Source: an uncultured beta proteobacterium (GTDB taxonomy: Bacteria; Pseudomonadota; Gammaproteobacteria; Burkholderiales; Burkholderiaceae_C). Taken from it: 61,926 nt of DNA. The notes under the pieces are model-generated. The model did not search any database. It had not been told where the DNA came from and saw only the letters and a list, made by a program, of their open reading frames with translations. Made by a program: the position numbers and the translations under genes. The DNA is taken from contig CAIKVZ010000128.1 of assembly GCA_903830985.1 (NCBI GenBank), forward strand, positions 1 to 61,926, given 5' to 3'. Below, piece by piece: positions 8,924 through 18,812 of the stretch; position 1 is the first letter of the stretch; each line of letters opens with the position of its first letter.

Positions 8924-10750
8924 ATGACTGACGAAAAAAATTTTGCAAATGATGTCTTGCTCGCGTGGCAGGGAACACTGGATTTCACCCATCTGATTGA
9001 CGCTGCGTCAAAGCTTGATGCAAAAGGGTCGGGGCCTTTGGCTGCCGTGCTGTACCAGACCTGGGTGAAGCGAAATCAATCCCCCTATTTGCATGCCGCC
9101 TACTTCAACCTGGGTGCGAGCCTGAGCAATTTGGGGGACTCAGCCGGCGCCGAGGCCGCTTACCGCGAGGCCATCAAGCTGGCGCCGCTGTTTCTCCAGC
9201 CAAGGCTTAACCTGGGGTCGCTGCTCGAGCGCGCCGGGCAAGTGGAGCAGGCCCTGACAGAGTGGCGCTGGATAGAGCAGAACATCTCCTCTGCCCAAGC
9301 AGAAAACAAGCCCATGGTTCTGCTGGCATTGAATCACCTGGGGCGCGTGCTGGAGAGCAAAAAACAGATGTACGAGGCGCTGTACTACCTGACCAAAAGC
9401 CTTGCCATCGACCCTGCCCAGGCCGATGTCATGCACCACTGGGTCAGCTTGCGGCAGAAACAATGCGCATGGCCAGTCTACCCCAAGTTGCCCCGCGTCA
9501 GCGAAGCGTTCATGCGGGAATCGACGTCTGCCTTGTCGATGTTGAGCATTTCCGACGACCCGGCGGCGCAACTGGACGCGGCACGACGGTTTGTGCAGAA
9601 AAAAGTGATTGCCAATGCCCCTGTGCTGGCAAATCCCAAAGGGTATGGTCACAAAAAGATCCGGATCGGCTACTGCTCTTCAGACTTCTCCCTGCATCCG
9701 GTGTCCATGTTGACGGTTGAGATGTATGAACTGCACGACCGAGAGCAATTTGAAGTCTATGGCTATTGCTGGAGTCCGCAAGATGGATCCGCACTGCGTC
9801 AGCGGGTGATCGACGCCATGGACCACTTTACCCGCATCGACCAGTTGTCGGACGAGGATGCCGCGAAGCAGATCAGAGCGGACGAAATCGACATCCTGAT
9901 CGACTTACAGGGGCAGACGGCCGGGGCGCGGGCCAACCTGCTGGCCTGTCGCCCGGCTCCCATACAGATCACCTACCTTGGATTACCTGCAACGACAGGT
10001 CTACCGTCCATCGACTATGTGATCGCCGACCGATTCCTGATTCCGGAGCACGAGGCAAAGTACTACTCCGAAAAACCCTTGTATATGCCCGATGTCTACC
10101 AGGTGAGCGACAGAAAACGCGCCGTCGGGCCAACGCCGACACGTGAAAGCTGTGGCCTGCCTGCAGAGGGCTTTGTATTTTGCTCGTTCAACAACAGCTA
10201 CAAGTTCACCCCCGAGGTTTTTGACGTCTGGATGAACATCCTCAAGCGCGTGCCCGGTAGCGTCTTCTGGCTATTGGCCGACAACCCTTGGGCGGAAGAC
10301 AATCTGCGCCTGGAGGCACAGGCTCGCGGCATTGATTTGTCCCGCTTGATTTTTGCGAGAAGAGTGTCGCCGGCGGACTACCTTGCACGCTATCAGGTGG
10401 CAGATTTGTTTCTTGACAGTTTTCCGTTCAACGCAGGAACGACCGCCAACGACGCACTTTGGATGGGCTTGCCCGTACTGACCTGCACCGGTCGATCGTT
10501 TGCTTCACGCATGGCCGGGGCCCTGCTCTCTGCCGCGAAACTCGAAGAGCTGATCACCTACAAGCTTTCGGATTACGAAGAAAAGGCTGTTTGGCTGGCC
10601 CAGCACCCCACCGAATGTGCTCGTATGCGGCTCCATTTGGAGGGCGAGCGCAGTGGCGGTGTCTTGTTTGATACACCACGGTTCGTGAAACATCTCGAAG
10701 CTCGGCTCACGGAATTGGCCTGTTTATCAAACTCAAGTGGAACACCATGA
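8924..10750 (+). CDS. OGT/SPINDLY-family glycosyltransferase (GT41) with TPR repeats
   Basis: 608 residues from the ATG at 8924. An in-frame start at 8855 would translate the REP-like element and is rejected. TPR-like helices occupy about 40-165. The GT41 catalytic region runs from about 240 to the end and includes KIRIGYCSSDFSLHPVS, DLQGQTAGARA, CSFNNSYKFTPEVF and DSFPFNAGTTANDALWMGLP, the last matching the UDP-sugar-binding segment of the family. GT41 enzymes add sugars to Ser/Thr or, in the HMW1C branch, to Asn of proteins in the cytosol before export. It heads an operon of sugar genes and follows a type I exporter, so the Thr-rich repeat protein is an attractive substrate; flagellin is an alternative. 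Its stop overlaps the next start (ATGA). Confidence 0.88.
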   Translation: MTDEKNFANDVLLAWQGTLDFTHLIDAASKLDAKGSGPLAAVLYQTWVKRNQSPYLHAAYFNLGASLSNLGDSAGAEAAYREAIKLAPLFLQPRLNLGSLLERAGQVEQALTEWRWIEQNISSAQAENKPMVLLALNHLGRVLESKKQMYEALYYLTKSLAIDPAQADVMHHWVSLRQKQCAWPVYPKLPRVSEAFMRESTSALSMLSISDDPAAQLDAARRFVQKKVIANAPVLANPKGYGHKKIRIGYCSSDFSLHPVSMLTVEMYELHDREQFEVYGYCWSPQDGSALRQRVIDAMDHFTRIDQLSDEDAAKQIRADEIDILIDLQGQTAGARANLLACRPAPIQITYLGLPATTGLPSIDYVIADRFLIPEHEAKYYSEKPLYMPDVYQVSDRKRAVGPTPTRESCGLPAEGFVFCSFNNSYKFTPEVFDVWMNILKRVPGSVFWLLADNPWAEDNLRLEAQARGIDLSRLIFARRVSPADYLARYQVADLFLDSFPFNAGTTANDALWMGLPVLTCTGRSFASRMAGALLSAAKLEELITYKLSDYEEKAVWLAQHPTECARMRLHLEGERSGGVLFDTPRFVKHLEARLTELACLSNSSGTP

Positions 10751-11589
10751 ATGAGCAGTCCCCCGGCAACCCGGCACGCATAGACCCCCGCGCCAACGTC
10801 GACGCACTGGCCGGCATCGGGTCGGGCTGCGTCATCCAAAGTGGGGCCTACGTGGGTTCCAGTGTGCGTCTGGACGAGGGCGTGCATGTCGGCGCCAACG
10901 TGGTCTTCGTGGACCAGTCGGATGGCCATTCTGGCATCGGTACCAGAGTCAAGCGGATGGCTCGAATTGGCGCCAATTCAACGATTTATCCCGGCGTGGT
11001 GATTGCCGCGAAGGCTGAGGTGCGCCCCGGTTCAGTCGTGACACGATCTGTGCCGCCCAATGCCATCGTCGAAGGCAACCCGGCCAGCATCGTGGGCTAT
11101 GTTGATACCGTGCATGAGGCGAACCGTCGCGTGCAGCCTTTGTCTGGGGCAGGGCAGCCCATGGTGGAGTCAACGTCGGTTAAGGGCGTGACCGTGCACC
11201 AATTTTCGGTCGTGCCCGACCTTCGTGGGAACCTCACAGTGGGTGAGTTTGATCGCCAGATCCCGTTCGAACCCAAGCGCTACTTTGTCGTCTATGGCGT
11301 GCCCAGCCGCGAGGTGCGTGGCGAACATGCACATCGCCAGTGTCATCAGTTCCTGATTTGTCTGCAGGGCAGTTGTGCGGTGGTCGCTGACGACGGGGAG
11401 CACAAGGTCGAAGTGCTGCTGGATGCGCCGCATCGGGGCCTCTATCTGCCGCCCATGACTTGGGGGGTTCAATACCATTATTCGGCTGACGCCATGCTCA
11501 TGGTCTTTGCCTCGCACCATTACGACCCGACGGACTACATCCGCGAGTACGATGAATTTTTGGCTTGCCTTGTGAACACCTCCGTATGA
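10747..11589 (+). CDS. Fused acyltransferase / dTDP-hexose 3,4-ketoisomerase (WxcM/FdtA-like)
   Basis: 280 residues in two parts. Residues 1-120 are a left-handed beta-helix with hexapeptide repeats and the acyltransferase ending EGNPASIVG. Residues 145-275 are an FdtA/QdtA-type cupin with [26 protein letters not shown] at 191-196 and [10 protein letters not shown]. The cupin family converts dTDP-4-keto-6-deoxyglucose to the 3-keto isomer on the way to dTDP-Fuc3NAc or dTDP-Qui3NAc. Fused acyltransferase-isomerases of this kind (WxcM, FdtD) are known. The ATG overlaps the previous stop by 4 nt, and the next gene overlaps this one in the same way. RmlA and RmlB, which would supply the substrate, are not in the window. 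Confidence 0.87.
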   Translation: MNEQSPGNPARIDPRANVDALAGIGSGCVIQSGAYVGSSVRLDEGVHVGANVVFVDQSDGHSGIGTRVKRMARIGANSTIYPGVVIAAKAEVRPGSVVTRSVPPNAIVEGNPASIVGYVDTVHEANRRVQPLSGAGQPMVESTSVKGVTVHQFSVVPDLRGNLTVGEFDRQIPFEPKRYFVVYGVPSREVRGEHAHRQCHQFLICLQGSCAVVADDGEHKVEVLLDAPHRGLYLPPMTWGVQYHYSADAMLMVFASHHYDPTDYIREYDEFLACLVNTSV

Positions 11590-12083
11590 CCGCTGTGCCA
11601 GCCTTCATTCATCCACTGGCCGATGTGAAGACAGTGCGGGTCGGTACCGGCAGTCGCATCTGGCAGTTCTGCGTTGTGCTTGAAGCGGCGTCCATAGGGC
11701 GGGACTGCAACATCAATGCGCAGTGCCTGATTGAAAACGATGTGATCGTTGGCGATCGGGTCACGGTCAAACCCGGCGTACAGCTATGGGATGGCCTGCG
11801 CGTCGAAGACGATGTCTTTATCGGCCCCAACGTCACTTTTTGCAACGACAGGTACCCACGCTCGCGCCGCCCGCCTGCTGCCTTCAGTCCCACGATATTG
11901 CGTCGCGGCGCTTCGATCGGCGCCAATGCAACCGTGCTGTGCGGTTTGGAGATCGGTGCCGGCGCGATGATAGGCGCGGGAAGCGTTGTCACGAAGAACG
12001 TGCCCGCGGGCGAGTTGTGGATCGGCAACCCGGCGCGCGTGCATGGGCCCGCGCCGCGCAGCGACGAATGGAGTTTGAAATGA
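11586..12083 (+). CDS. Hexapeptide-repeat N-acetyltransferase (FdtC/QdtC-like)
   Basis: 165 residues from the ATG at 11586, which overlaps the upstream stop (ATGA). The longer in-frame version from 11565 adds no conserved sequence. It consists almost entirely of left-handed beta-helix hexapeptides, with the family landmarks [37 protein letters not shown] and GNPARVHG. Relatives acetylate the 3-amino group of dTDP-Fuc3N or dTDP-Qui3N. It sits between the isomerase and the aminotransferase genes, the usual neighbours. The exact sugar product cannot be fixed from sequence. Confidence 0.85.
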   Translation: MTAVPAFIHPLADVKTVRVGTGSRIWQFCVVLEAASIGRDCNINAQCLIENDVIVGDRVTVKPGVQLWDGLRVEDDVFIGPNVTFCNDRYPRSRRPPAAFSPTILRRGASIGANATVLCGLEIGAGAMIGAGSVVTKNVPAGELWIGNPARVHGPAPRSDEWSLK

Positions 12084-13213
12084 TCCCCTTTCTCGATTTG
12101 CGTGCCATTAACCTGGCACAGAGAGCGGAACTGCTCGCGGCCTTCGAGCGCGTGCTCGACTCGGGCTGGTATGTGCTGGGCCAGGAGGTGCAACAGTTCG
12201 AAAGCGAATACGCCGCCTGGTGCGGCGCAGCGCATTGCGTCGGCGTGGGCAACGGTCTGGATGCCCTGAGCCTGGTGCTTCGCGCCTGGGACATCGGCCC
12301 AGGTGACGAGGTGATCGTGCCGTCGAATACCTATATCGCCACCTGGCTGGCGGTAACCCATGTGGGTGCCACGCCGGTGCCGGTGGAGCCCGACTCCGAC
12401 AGTTTCAACATTGACCCGGCACGCATTGAAGACGCCATCACGCCTCGAACACGGGCCGTCATGCCGGTGCACCTCTATGGCCGTCCTGCGCCAATGGACC
12501 CAATTGTCGAAATCGCGCGCCGCCATGGCCTGCGTGTGCTTGAGGACGGTGCCCAGGCACATGGTGCGAGCTATCGAGGACAGCGACTGGGCGCACACGG
12601 TGATGCTGTCGCTTGGAGCTTTTACCCCGGGAAGAATCTTGGCGCGCTGGGTGACGGGGGTGCCGTCACCAGCAACGACGCGAAGCTCGCTGTACGGCTT
12701 CGGCAACTGCGCAATTACGGCTCGCAGCGCAAGTACCACAATGAGGAGGTTGGCTTCAACTCCCGGCTGGATGAGCTTCAGGCGGCGCTGCTGCGTGCCA
12801 AGTTGCCCCTGCTGGAGGCAGGTAACCAGCACCGCGCGGCCATCGCACAGCAGTATCTGGAGGGGCTGGCCGATTTGAGCCCAATGCTGCGTCTGCCCAC
12901 CTTGGCCTCGGATGCACAAAGCGCATGGCATGTCTTTGTCGTGCGTCATCCGCAACGCGACGCGCTGGCCCAAGCCTTGGCTGCGGACGGTGTCGGAACG
13001 GTCATCCACTACCCGGTCGCGCCCCATTTGCAGCCTGCCTATGCTTTCCTGGGTCTGGGTCGCGGTGCCTTGCCCATGTCGGAAGCCATGCACCGCGAAG
13101 TGCTCAGTCTTCCCATAGGCCCTACTCAAACGCAGGAGCAAACGCGGCAAGTGATCTCCGCAGTGCGCGCGGCTGTGCTGGCGCTGCAATCCAATTCTGG
13201 TGCGGCAGCATGA
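12080..13213 (+). CDS. PLP sugar aminotransferase, DegT/DnrJ/EryC1 family (FdtB/QdtB-like)
   Basis: 377 residues from the ATG at 12080, which overlaps the previous stop by 4 nt; upstream in-frame sequence is shadow coding of the acetyltransferase gene. Type I aminotransferase fold: [12 protein letters not shown] phosphate site, [18 protein letters not shown], and the Schiff-base lysine K185 in [24 protein letters not shown] and [12 protein letters not shown] are typical for the family. It should aminate the 3-keto sugar made by the ketoisomerase, giving dTDP-3-amino-3,6-dideoxyhexose. The best fit is FdtB or QdtB because of its partners; other 3-aminotransferases of the family cannot be excluded. 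Confidence 0.9.
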   Translation: MIPFLDLRAINLAQRAELLAAFERVLDSGWYVLGQEVQQFESEYAAWCGAAHCVGVGNGLDALSLVLRAWDIGPGDEVIVPSNTYIATWLAVTHVGATPVPVEPDSDSFNIDPARIEDAITPRTRAVMPVHLYGRPAPMDPIVEIARRHGLRVLEDGAQAHGASYRGQRLGAHGDAVAWSFYPGKNLGALGDGGAVTSNDAKLAVRLRQLRNYGSQRKYHNEEVGFNSRLDELQAALLRAKLPLLEAGNQHRAAIAQQYLEGLADLSPMLRLPTLASDAQSAWHVFVVRHPQRDALAQALAADGVGTVIHYPVAPHLQPAYAFLGLGRGALPMSEAMHREVLSLPIGPTQTQEQTRQVISAVRAAVLALQSNSGAAA

Positions 13214-14166
13214 ACATCGTTACCCTGATCCCGGCCTACAAACCCAAGTACCTGGTTGAGTTGCTGAGTTCGCTGCGCTACCAGACCCGACCGGCACAGC
13301 GCATTCTGATTTCGGACGACAGCCCGAACGGGGAGTTTCGCCAGGCCTTGTATTCAGAGCGAATCCGGCCCCTGCTGGAAGGTCTGCCCATCGATCTGGT
13401 TGAAGGCCCTCGGACCGGGGCTTATGAGAATTTCAAACACCTGTTGCGGCTTTGGGACGGACGTTCGGAACTGGTGCACCTGATGCTCGACGACGATGTG
13501 GTCTACCCGGAGTTTTATGAGCGTCACCTGGTCGCCCACGGCTCGGCCTCATTGTCGTGCTCCATCAGTCCACGCTGGGTGGCAAACGAGGAAGGCATCT
13601 TGTTGTCAGGCCAGTCGCCTCCGCTGGCGGTGGTCAACGCTCCTAACCGGATCCTGTCGCTGGATGCAGACGTGGTTTTCATGACGACGGTAGCCGAGTG
13701 CAAGAACTGGTTCGGTGAGTTTTCCAATACGGTAATGCGCGGCAACACCATCGAGTTGCTATTCAAACCAGAGATCGGCGGGGTCTCGTATGCCGGCTTA
13801 TGGGATCTGGGCTATTTTTTGGCCGCCAGCATGCGTGCGCCCATAGGTTACTTGCAGGACCATCTGGGCTATTTCCGGACGGGGGGGACAGGCAATTCTT
13901 CCAATACCTATGGACCCATCATGAAAGCCGGGATCTTGGCCTATGCGGCTTTGGCTATGGGAGGGCAGCGGGTGGGCAAACTCTCACCTGAGCAGGCGCT
14001 CAAGTGCTACGGCATTATTGCGCCGGTCATTAATCAGTACTATTCCGGGCAGGAAGATATGCAGGTTTTTTGTCAGATATTGCCCTTGTTGGCGTCGAAC
14101 GCCCCCGGCTCCGAAGTTGCGTTCCTGCACGCATGGACTGGGTTTCATCAAAAAAATGGTTTCTAG
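13210..14166 (+). CDS. Family 2 (GT-A) glycosyltransferase
   Basis: 318 residues from the ATG at 13210, again overlapping the previous stop by 4 nt. The N-terminus [20 protein letters not shown] and the segment [12 protein letters not shown] are typical of GT2 nucleotide binding. [14 protein letters not shown] supplies the DxD-type metal motif. No transmembrane helix is seen, so it should act at the inner face of the membrane or in the cytosol. The donor is unknown; a dTDP-3-acetamido sugar made by the upstream genes is a reasonable guess. Confidence 0.8.
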   Translation: MNIVTLIPAYKPKYLVELLSSLRYQTRPAQRILISDDSPNGEFRQALYSERIRPLLEGLPIDLVEGPRTGAYENFKHLLRLWDGRSELVHLMLDDDVVYPEFYERHLVAHGSASLSCSISPRWVANEEGILLSGQSPPLAVVNAPNRILSLDADVVFMTTVAECKNWFGEFSNTVMRGNTIELLFKPEIGGVSYAGLWDLGYFLAASMRAPIGYLQDHLGYFRTGGTGNSSNTYGPIMKAGILAYAALAMGGQRVGKLSPEQALKCYGIIAPVINQYYSGQEDMQVFCQILPLLASNAPGSEVAFLHAWTGFHQKNGF

Positions 14167-14169
14167 ACC

Positions 14170-14844
14170 ATGGCCATCAAACTTGAGCGTTACGCCGCGC
14201 TGATCAGTGGCACTGAGCCGGGTGCGCTGGAGTCTTTGGTGCGCAGCCTGCTGATCCACTATTTTTTCCACGTTTCGAATAAGCAGATCGTTGAAGTGGT
14301 GGCCTCGACACCTGGTGCGGGGCCTGTGGTGAATTTGCTCTCGCCCACGGTCTTCAAGGGGCTCGGGCTGATTCGGCTGGCGTCCAGCACGGTCTTCGGC
14401 TGGACCAATTCGCCCGGCAGCTATAGCTGCAGCTACGTTGAGGCACGAAACCCTGGTGCCGTGATCGAGATCGGCGAGCGCACCACGATCAACAACGGCG
14501 CGGTAATGATTGCCGAGGGTGCAGGGCTTCGCATCGGCGCGCGCTGTCTGATTGGCACCGAGTTTCAGATGCTCGACACCAATGCCCATGAACTGCAACT
14601 CGGACGGCGTCACCTGCCTGACAGCAAGACCATGCAGGTCGTGGTCGGCGACGACGTCTTCATCGGCTCGCGCGTGACGTTGCTCAAAGGGTGCCGCATA
14701 GGAAATGGCTGCGTGATCGCCGCGGGCAGCGTGGTGCAGCCTTCGTTCGAGGCACCGGCGCTGTCCATCATCGCGGGCAATCCGGCAAGGTTGGTTGGAC
14801 ATGTACCCCTAGTTGACGACGCGGGCAACGCGGTGCCTTTGTAG
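14170..14844 (+). CDS. Hexapeptide-repeat acyltransferase, unassigned
   Basis: 224 residues, 3 nt after the GT2 gene. Residues 1-75 are an unusual helical N-terminus without repeats. From about 95 on, left-handed beta-helix repeats appear (VIEIGERTTINNGAVMIAEG, LRIGARCLIG), with the late landmark VVVGDDVFIGSRVTLLKGC and the terminal AGNPARLVGHVP. This resembles WcaF/NodL-type O-acetyltransferases. It is the third beta-helix acyltransferase module in the operon, so the final glycan is probably acylated at more than one position. The acceptor is unknown. Confidence 0.78.
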   Translation: MAIKLERYAALISGTEPGALESLVRSLLIHYFFHVSNKQIVEVVASTPGAGPVVNLLSPTVFKGLGLIRLASSTVFGWTNSPGSYSCSYVEARNPGAVIEIGERTTINNGAVMIAEGAGLRIGARCLIGTEFQMLDTNAHELQLGRRHLPDSKTMQVVVGDDVFIGSRVTLLKGCRIGNGCVIAAGSVVQPSFEAPALSIIAGNPARLVGHVPLVDDAGNAVPL

Positions 14845-14858
14845 AGAGAATCCTCCAC

Positions 14859-15704
14859 GTGAACAAAAAATACATCGCCATGACGGGCCTGAGCTTGACA
14901 GAAAACTTGGGCTCACAGATGTGGCACTTCGCTTCGCTCTATGCGGTGGCACGGCGCACCGGCCATCGGATACTTTTCTTTCAAGAACACGCTGAGGCGG
15001 GTAAAGGCCTTCGACTACACAAACATTTCCAGGGTCTGCCGTTCGAACTTGTCTCCATCAATGACCTGAGCGAAGAAGACAAGGTCTTGTACGTCTACCC
15101 TATACCGAAAGACGTGGTGGTTGACTCCAATGTTTTTCGTCTTGACCCGGCAGGCAATTACAACTTCACGGGCCTGTTCATTTCCTACAAATACTGGTAC
15201 CCATTGCGCCGCGAAGTGACGCAGTTGTACCGCTTTGACACAGCAGATATCCGATTGGCAGAATTGGTCGTTGCCCAAGCCCGCGTCGACGCACGCCAGG
15301 TAGTCGCCGTGCATGTGAGGCGTGACGATTACCTCAATGGTGTCTTCATCAATGTGACGCCGGACTATTACGCAGCCGCGTTCGCTTATTTTGATGATGC
15401 AAAGGTCAACTACCTGGTTTTTTCCGATGACCTGCCGTGGTGCCGCGAGGCCTTTGCCGACAAGAGCAATGTCTTCTATTCGAACGCGCCGTCGCCCATT
15501 GTGGATATGTGCGCCATGTCGCTGTGCGATCACAACATCATCGCTAATTCGTCATTCGGGTTTTGGGGTGCGTTTTTGAACCCGAATCCGAAGAAACAGG
15601 TGATCTGCCCCGCCAAGACCCTGAAATCCGACAATGTTATCCCGCACGTGAACTACGCTTGGTATCCCGACGAATTCATCGGACTGGATGTTGGGAATGA
15701 GTGA
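14859..15704 (+). CDS. Glycosyltransferase family 11 (alpha-1,2-fucosyltransferase-like)
   Basis: 281 residues from a GTG start with a purine-rich stretch just upstream. GT11 motifs are present: NLGSQMWHFASLYAVA at the N-terminus, VHVRRDDYLNG (the HxRRxDY motif), YLVFSDDLPWCR, and IIANSSFGFWGAFLNPN near the C-terminus. GT11 enzymes transfer L-fucose from GDP-fucose. The two genes after it, gmd and fcl, make GDP-L-fucose, which strongly supports the assignment. The acceptor glycan is unknown. Confidence 0.88.
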   Translation: MNKKYIAMTGLSLTENLGSQMWHFASLYAVARRTGHRILFFQEHAEAGKGLRLHKHFQGLPFELVSINDLSEEDKVLYVYPIPKDVVVDSNVFRLDPAGNYNFTGLFISYKYWYPLRREVTQLYRFDTADIRLAELVVAQARVDARQVVAVHVRRDDYLNGVFINVTPDYYAAAFAYFDDAKVNYLVFSDDLPWCREAFADKSNVFYSNAPSPIVDMCAMSLCDHNIIANSSFGFWGAFLNPNPKKQVICPAKTLKSDNVIPHVNYAWYPDEFIGLDVGNE

Positions 15705-15767
15705 AGTAAAGCGGGTTGAACTATTGGCGCAATACCAAGAATCACTTTACCGGCAAGGTGCCTCCAA

Positions 15768-16853
15768 ATGACAAAAACAGCCCTTATCACCGGTGTCACC
15801 GGCCAGGACGGCGCTTACCTTGCCGAGTTCTTGCTTGCCAAGGGGTACATTGTTCACGGCATCAAGCGACGTGCTTCCCTTTTCAACACGGATCGGATCG
15901 ATCACCTGTACCAGGATCCGCATGTCTCGCATCGGAATTTCGTCCTTCACTATGGCGATCTCACGGACTCGACCAACCTGATTCGCATCATTCAGCAGGT
16001 GCAACCAGACGAGATCTATAACCTTGGCGCCATGAGTCACGTGGCCGTGAGCTTCGATACGCCCGAATACACCGCTAATGCTGACGGCATGGGCACACTG
16101 CGAATATTGGAAGCCATAAGAATTCTCGGCCTGGAAAAAAAGACGCGCTTCTACCAGGCCAGTACCTCGGAACTGTATGGCCTTGTGCAGGAAACGCCGC
16201 AAAGCGAGACGACTCCGTTTTACCCGAGAAGTCCCTATGCTGTAGCTAAGCTTTATGCCTACTGGATCACGGTGAACTATCGTGAAGCCTACGGTCTGTA
16301 TGCCTGCAACGGCATCCTGTTCAACCATGAAAGTCCTCTGCGCGGCGAAACTTTTGTGACACGAAAGATTACACGCGCCATGGCGCGCATCAAACTCGGA
16401 CTTCAAGACTGCCTCTACCTCGGAAACTTGGCTTCGCTGCGCGACTGGGGGCACGCCAGGGACTACGTCGAGGCGCAGTGGCTGATGCTGCAGAAGGAAA
16501 ATCCTGAGGACTTCGTCATAGCGACCGGAGTGCAATACAGCGTACGCGACTTTGTCAACGCCGCGGCCGTTGAACTGGGCATTGCCATCACCTGGAATGG
16601 TGAGGGGGTGGACGAGGTCGGTACCGACGCCAAGGGCAACAGCATCGTGCGCGTTGACCCGCGCTATTTTCGCCCCACAGAAGTCGAAACATTGCTGGGC
16701 AATCCTGGCAAGGCCAAGGCCAAGTTGGGATGGACACCTAAGACAACCTTTGCCGAGTTGGTGGAGGAGATGGTTCGGGAGGATCTGAAAAGTGCCGAAC
16801 GCGACGAGCTTATCAAGAAACACGGGTTTGCCGTGTACGACCATAGCGAATAG
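15768..16853 (+). CDS. gmd: GDP-mannose 4,6-dehydratase
   Basis: 361 residues, the usual size. Extended SDR fold with the dinucleotide motif [15 protein letters not shown]. Catalytic residues lie in STSELYG and in the YxxxK motif of [27 protein letters not shown] and [16 protein letters not shown] are diagnostic of Gmd. It converts GDP-D-mannose to GDP-4-keto-6-deoxymannose. It is followed 5 nt later by fcl and preceded by a fucosyltransferase. Confidence 0.97.
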   Translation: MTKTALITGVTGQDGAYLAEFLLAKGYIVHGIKRRASLFNTDRIDHLYQDPHVSHRNFVLHYGDLTDSTNLIRIIQQVQPDEIYNLGAMSHVAVSFDTPEYTANADGMGTLRILEAIRILGLEKKTRFYQASTSELYGLVQETPQSETTPFYPRSPYAVAKLYAYWITVNYREAYGLYACNGILFNHESPLRGETFVTRKITRAMARIKLGLQDCLYLGNLASLRDWGHARDYVEAQWLMLQKENPEDFVIATGVQYSVRDFVNAAAVELGIAITWNGEGVDEVGTDAKGNSIVRVDPRYFRPTEVETLLGNPGKAKAKLGWTPKTTFAELVEEMVREDLKSAERDELIKKHGFAVYDHSE

Positions 16854-16858
16854 GACCC

Positions 16859-17842
16859 ATGGACAAGAACGCCAAAATTTATGTCGCAGGGCATCGGGGC
16901 TTGGTGGGTTCTGCGATAACACGCGCACTGGAAGCCTCGGGCTATCGTCAATTGGTTCAGCGCAGCCGCGCCGAACTTGATCTCCTTGAGACTTCTGGCG
17001 TCGATCAATTCTTCGCAATGGAAAAGCCGGATTACGTGTTCCTCGCTGCGGCCAAGGTTGGCGGCATTCACGCCAATGACACGTACCCCGCGAACTTCAT
17101 ACGCGAGAACCTGATGATTCAGAGCAATGTGATTCACGCCGCATACGTGCACGGCGTCAAGCGGATGTTGTTTCTCGGGTCCAGCTGTATCTATCCTAAA
17201 TTGGCTCCGCAACCGATGAAAGAGGAGTGTCTGCTAACTGGGCCCCTGGAGCCGACGAACCGACCCTACGCCATTGCGAAGATCGCTGGCATCGAGATGT
17301 GCTGGAGCTACAACCGACAGTACGGAACCCGCTTCCTGGCGGCGATGCCGACCAACCTTTACGGCCCTGGTGACAACTACCATCCGGAGAACAGCCACGT
17401 TATCCCGGCGCTGCTGCGCAAGTTCCATGAAGCCAAAGTGCGTGGCGATGCGACTGTCAAGGTATGGGGCAGCGGCAACCCCCGACGCGAGTTCCTGTAC
17501 AGCGATGACATGGCCGATGCCTGTATCCATTTGATGAACCTGCCGGACGAGAAGTACCAGAGCCTGCTTGGCAAGGACGAATCAAAGACCGGGTGTTTCG
17601 AACCGCCATTGGTGAATGTTGGCGTTGGCGAGGATGTGACAATTCACGAGTTGGCGCTAGCCGTACGTAAAGTTACTGGCTTCGCTGGCGACGTCGAATT
17701 CGACCCGTCCCAGCCCGACGGGACGCCGCGAAAATTGATGGACGTCGGAAAGTTGCAGCTTATGGGCTGGCGGGCAAAAACAAATCTACTTGATGGCCTG
17801 TCCCTCGCCTATGCCGCGTTCTTGGCCGACCGGGCCACATAA
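16859..17842 (+). CDS. fcl: GDP-L-fucose synthase
   Basis: 327 residues. NADP-binding motif [22 protein letters not shown], the catalytic pattern in [11 protein letters not shown] (Y and K of YxxxK), and [14 protein letters not shown] are those of GDP-4-keto-6-deoxymannose 3,5-epimerase/4-reductase (also called WcaG). It completes GDP-L-fucose synthesis for the GT11 enzyme encoded upstream. It is the last gene of the operon; the next gene is convergent only 13 nt away, and no clear terminator is seen between them. Confidence 0.96.
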   Translation: MDKNAKIYVAGHRGLVGSAITRALEASGYRQLVQRSRAELDLLETSGVDQFFAMEKPDYVFLAAAKVGGIHANDTYPANFIRENLMIQSNVIHAAYVHGVKRMLFLGSSCIYPKLAPQPMKEECLLTGPLEPTNRPYAIAKIAGIEMCWSYNRQYGTRFLAAMPTNLYGPGDNYHPENSHVIPALLRKFHEAKVRGDATVKVWGSGNPRREFLYSDDMADACIHLMNLPDEKYQSLLGKDESKTGCFEPPLVNVGVGEDVTIHELALAVRKVTGFAGDVEFDPSQPDGTPRKLMDVGKLQLMGWRAKTNLLDGLSLAYAAFLADRAT

Positions 17843-17855
17843 CCGCGGTGCCAGA

Positions 17856-18224
17856 TCAGACGGGGCCAGCTGACTGTTCAAACTTTTCCTGGCACCCCAC
17901 GCACCGCGCCGCCTCCGGCGCCACCCGCAGTCTCTGCTCCGGAATCAGCACGCCGCAGTCAACGCATTGACCAAAAGTGCCAGCCTCGATGCGCTCCAGT
18001 GCCGCATCAATCGCCCGAATTTCCGCAGTCTCGCGGTCATCCAGGATGAGTTCCAACTCGCGTTCGCTGAAGACCTGGGCGTGCGGGTCGCCTTGTTGAG
18101 ACAGGATTTCGCTGGCGGCGTCAACCCGGTTGCTACCGCCGCGGAGTTGTTCAAGTTGCTGCATCAGGGCTTCGCGTTGCTTTAGCAGTGTTTGTTTGAA
18201 GGGGGTCGAGGTGCTGGTCTTCAT
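17856..18224 (-). CDS. DksA/TraR-family zinc-finger protein
   Basis: 122 residues from the ATG at 18224, which has AGGAG eight bases upstream; an in-frame start at 18329 lacks this. The N-terminal half is a coiled-coil-like helix pair, with Glu/Asp-rich segment ELILDDRETAEIRAID. The C-terminal zinc finger has CVDCG and CVGC spaced as in DksA. Members bind the RNA polymerase secondary channel or act as small stress-response factors. It is shorter than DksA (about 150), closer to the TraR/YbiI-type group, and not linked functionally to its neighbours. Confidence 0.83.
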   Translation of the reverse strand: MKTSTSTPFKQTLLKQREALMQQLEQLRGGSNRVDAASEILSQQGDPHAQVFSERELELILDDRETAEIRAIDAALERIEAGTFGQCVDCGVLIPEQRLRVAPEAARCVGCQEKFEQSAGPV

Positions 18225-18364
18225 GGAGTCTCTCCTGATGGGTGGCTGGCGACGCCGCACATATTGCGTAGCAGGGTGCTGAACCACGGTTTCATGATGC
18301 GCCTTTGACCCGTGCCGTCTTTGCGCCACGTCAAACCCTCAGGCAGGCAATTTCGAAAACTTGC

Positions 18365-18688
18365 CTATGCCGCGGCAGCCATCGGCTGCATTCGCTTGAT
18401 TGATTCAAACCTCTCCGGTTGCTGGCGCGCTTCCCATAAGTCCACCGCCTCCTGCATGCGCAGCCAACTCTCGGCCGAGGTTCCCAGCAGCTTCTCAAGG
18501 CGCATTGCCATTTCCGCGGACAGGCCACGGTGCTCATGGAGTAACTGTGACACCGTGAGCCTGCTCACGCCCATCAGTTCCGCAAGTTTCACTTGCGATA
18601 TGCCCAGGCCAGGCAAGACGTCTTCGAGCAGGACTGCGCCAGGATGCGTTGGCCTGCGTTTGGGGTTTCGTAACGAGTTCATGTTCAT
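18365..18688 (-). CDS. higA: HigA-type antitoxin (HTH Xre/VapI family)
   Basis: 107 residues. The N-terminus RRPTHPGAVLLEDVLPGLGIS and the helix-turn-helix VKLAELMGVSRLTVSQLLHEHRG are typical of HigA antidotes, followed by AEMAMRLEKLLGTSAESWLRMQ. HigA represses its own operon and neutralises the HigB nuclease. Only the last codons of higB survive upstream (18692-18778), so this antitoxin now stands alone. The gap to the remnant is 3 nt. Confidence 0.88.
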   Translation of the reverse strand: MNMNSLRNPKRRPTHPGAVLLEDVLPGLGISQVKLAELMGVSRLTVSQLLHEHRGLSAEMAMRLEKLLGTSAESWLRMQEAVDLWEARQQPERFESIKRMQPMAAAA

Positions 18689-18691
18689 TTC

Positions 18692-18778
18692 TCAGTGGTA
18701 ATCTTCCAAGTTAACGTCGATCGCATCCTCACCATCAAAGCCAAACGTTAGGCGCCAGTTTCCAGTGATGGTCACGGA
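18692..18778 (-). pseudogene. higB: higB toxin, 3' remnant
   Basis: 28 codons read SVTITGNWRLTF...LEDYH and end in TGA 3 nt before higA. GNWRLTF and the terminal DYH are the C-terminal signature of HigB/RelE-type toxins, which are normally about 92 residues. An in-frame TAA immediately precedes the fragment at 18779-18781. A REP-like element begins 35 nt further out at 18813, close to the break. The toxin is lost. Confidence 0.75.
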
Positions 18779-18812
18779 TTATTGTGGTTTCGTAATGCCT
18801 GACTGAATCACC

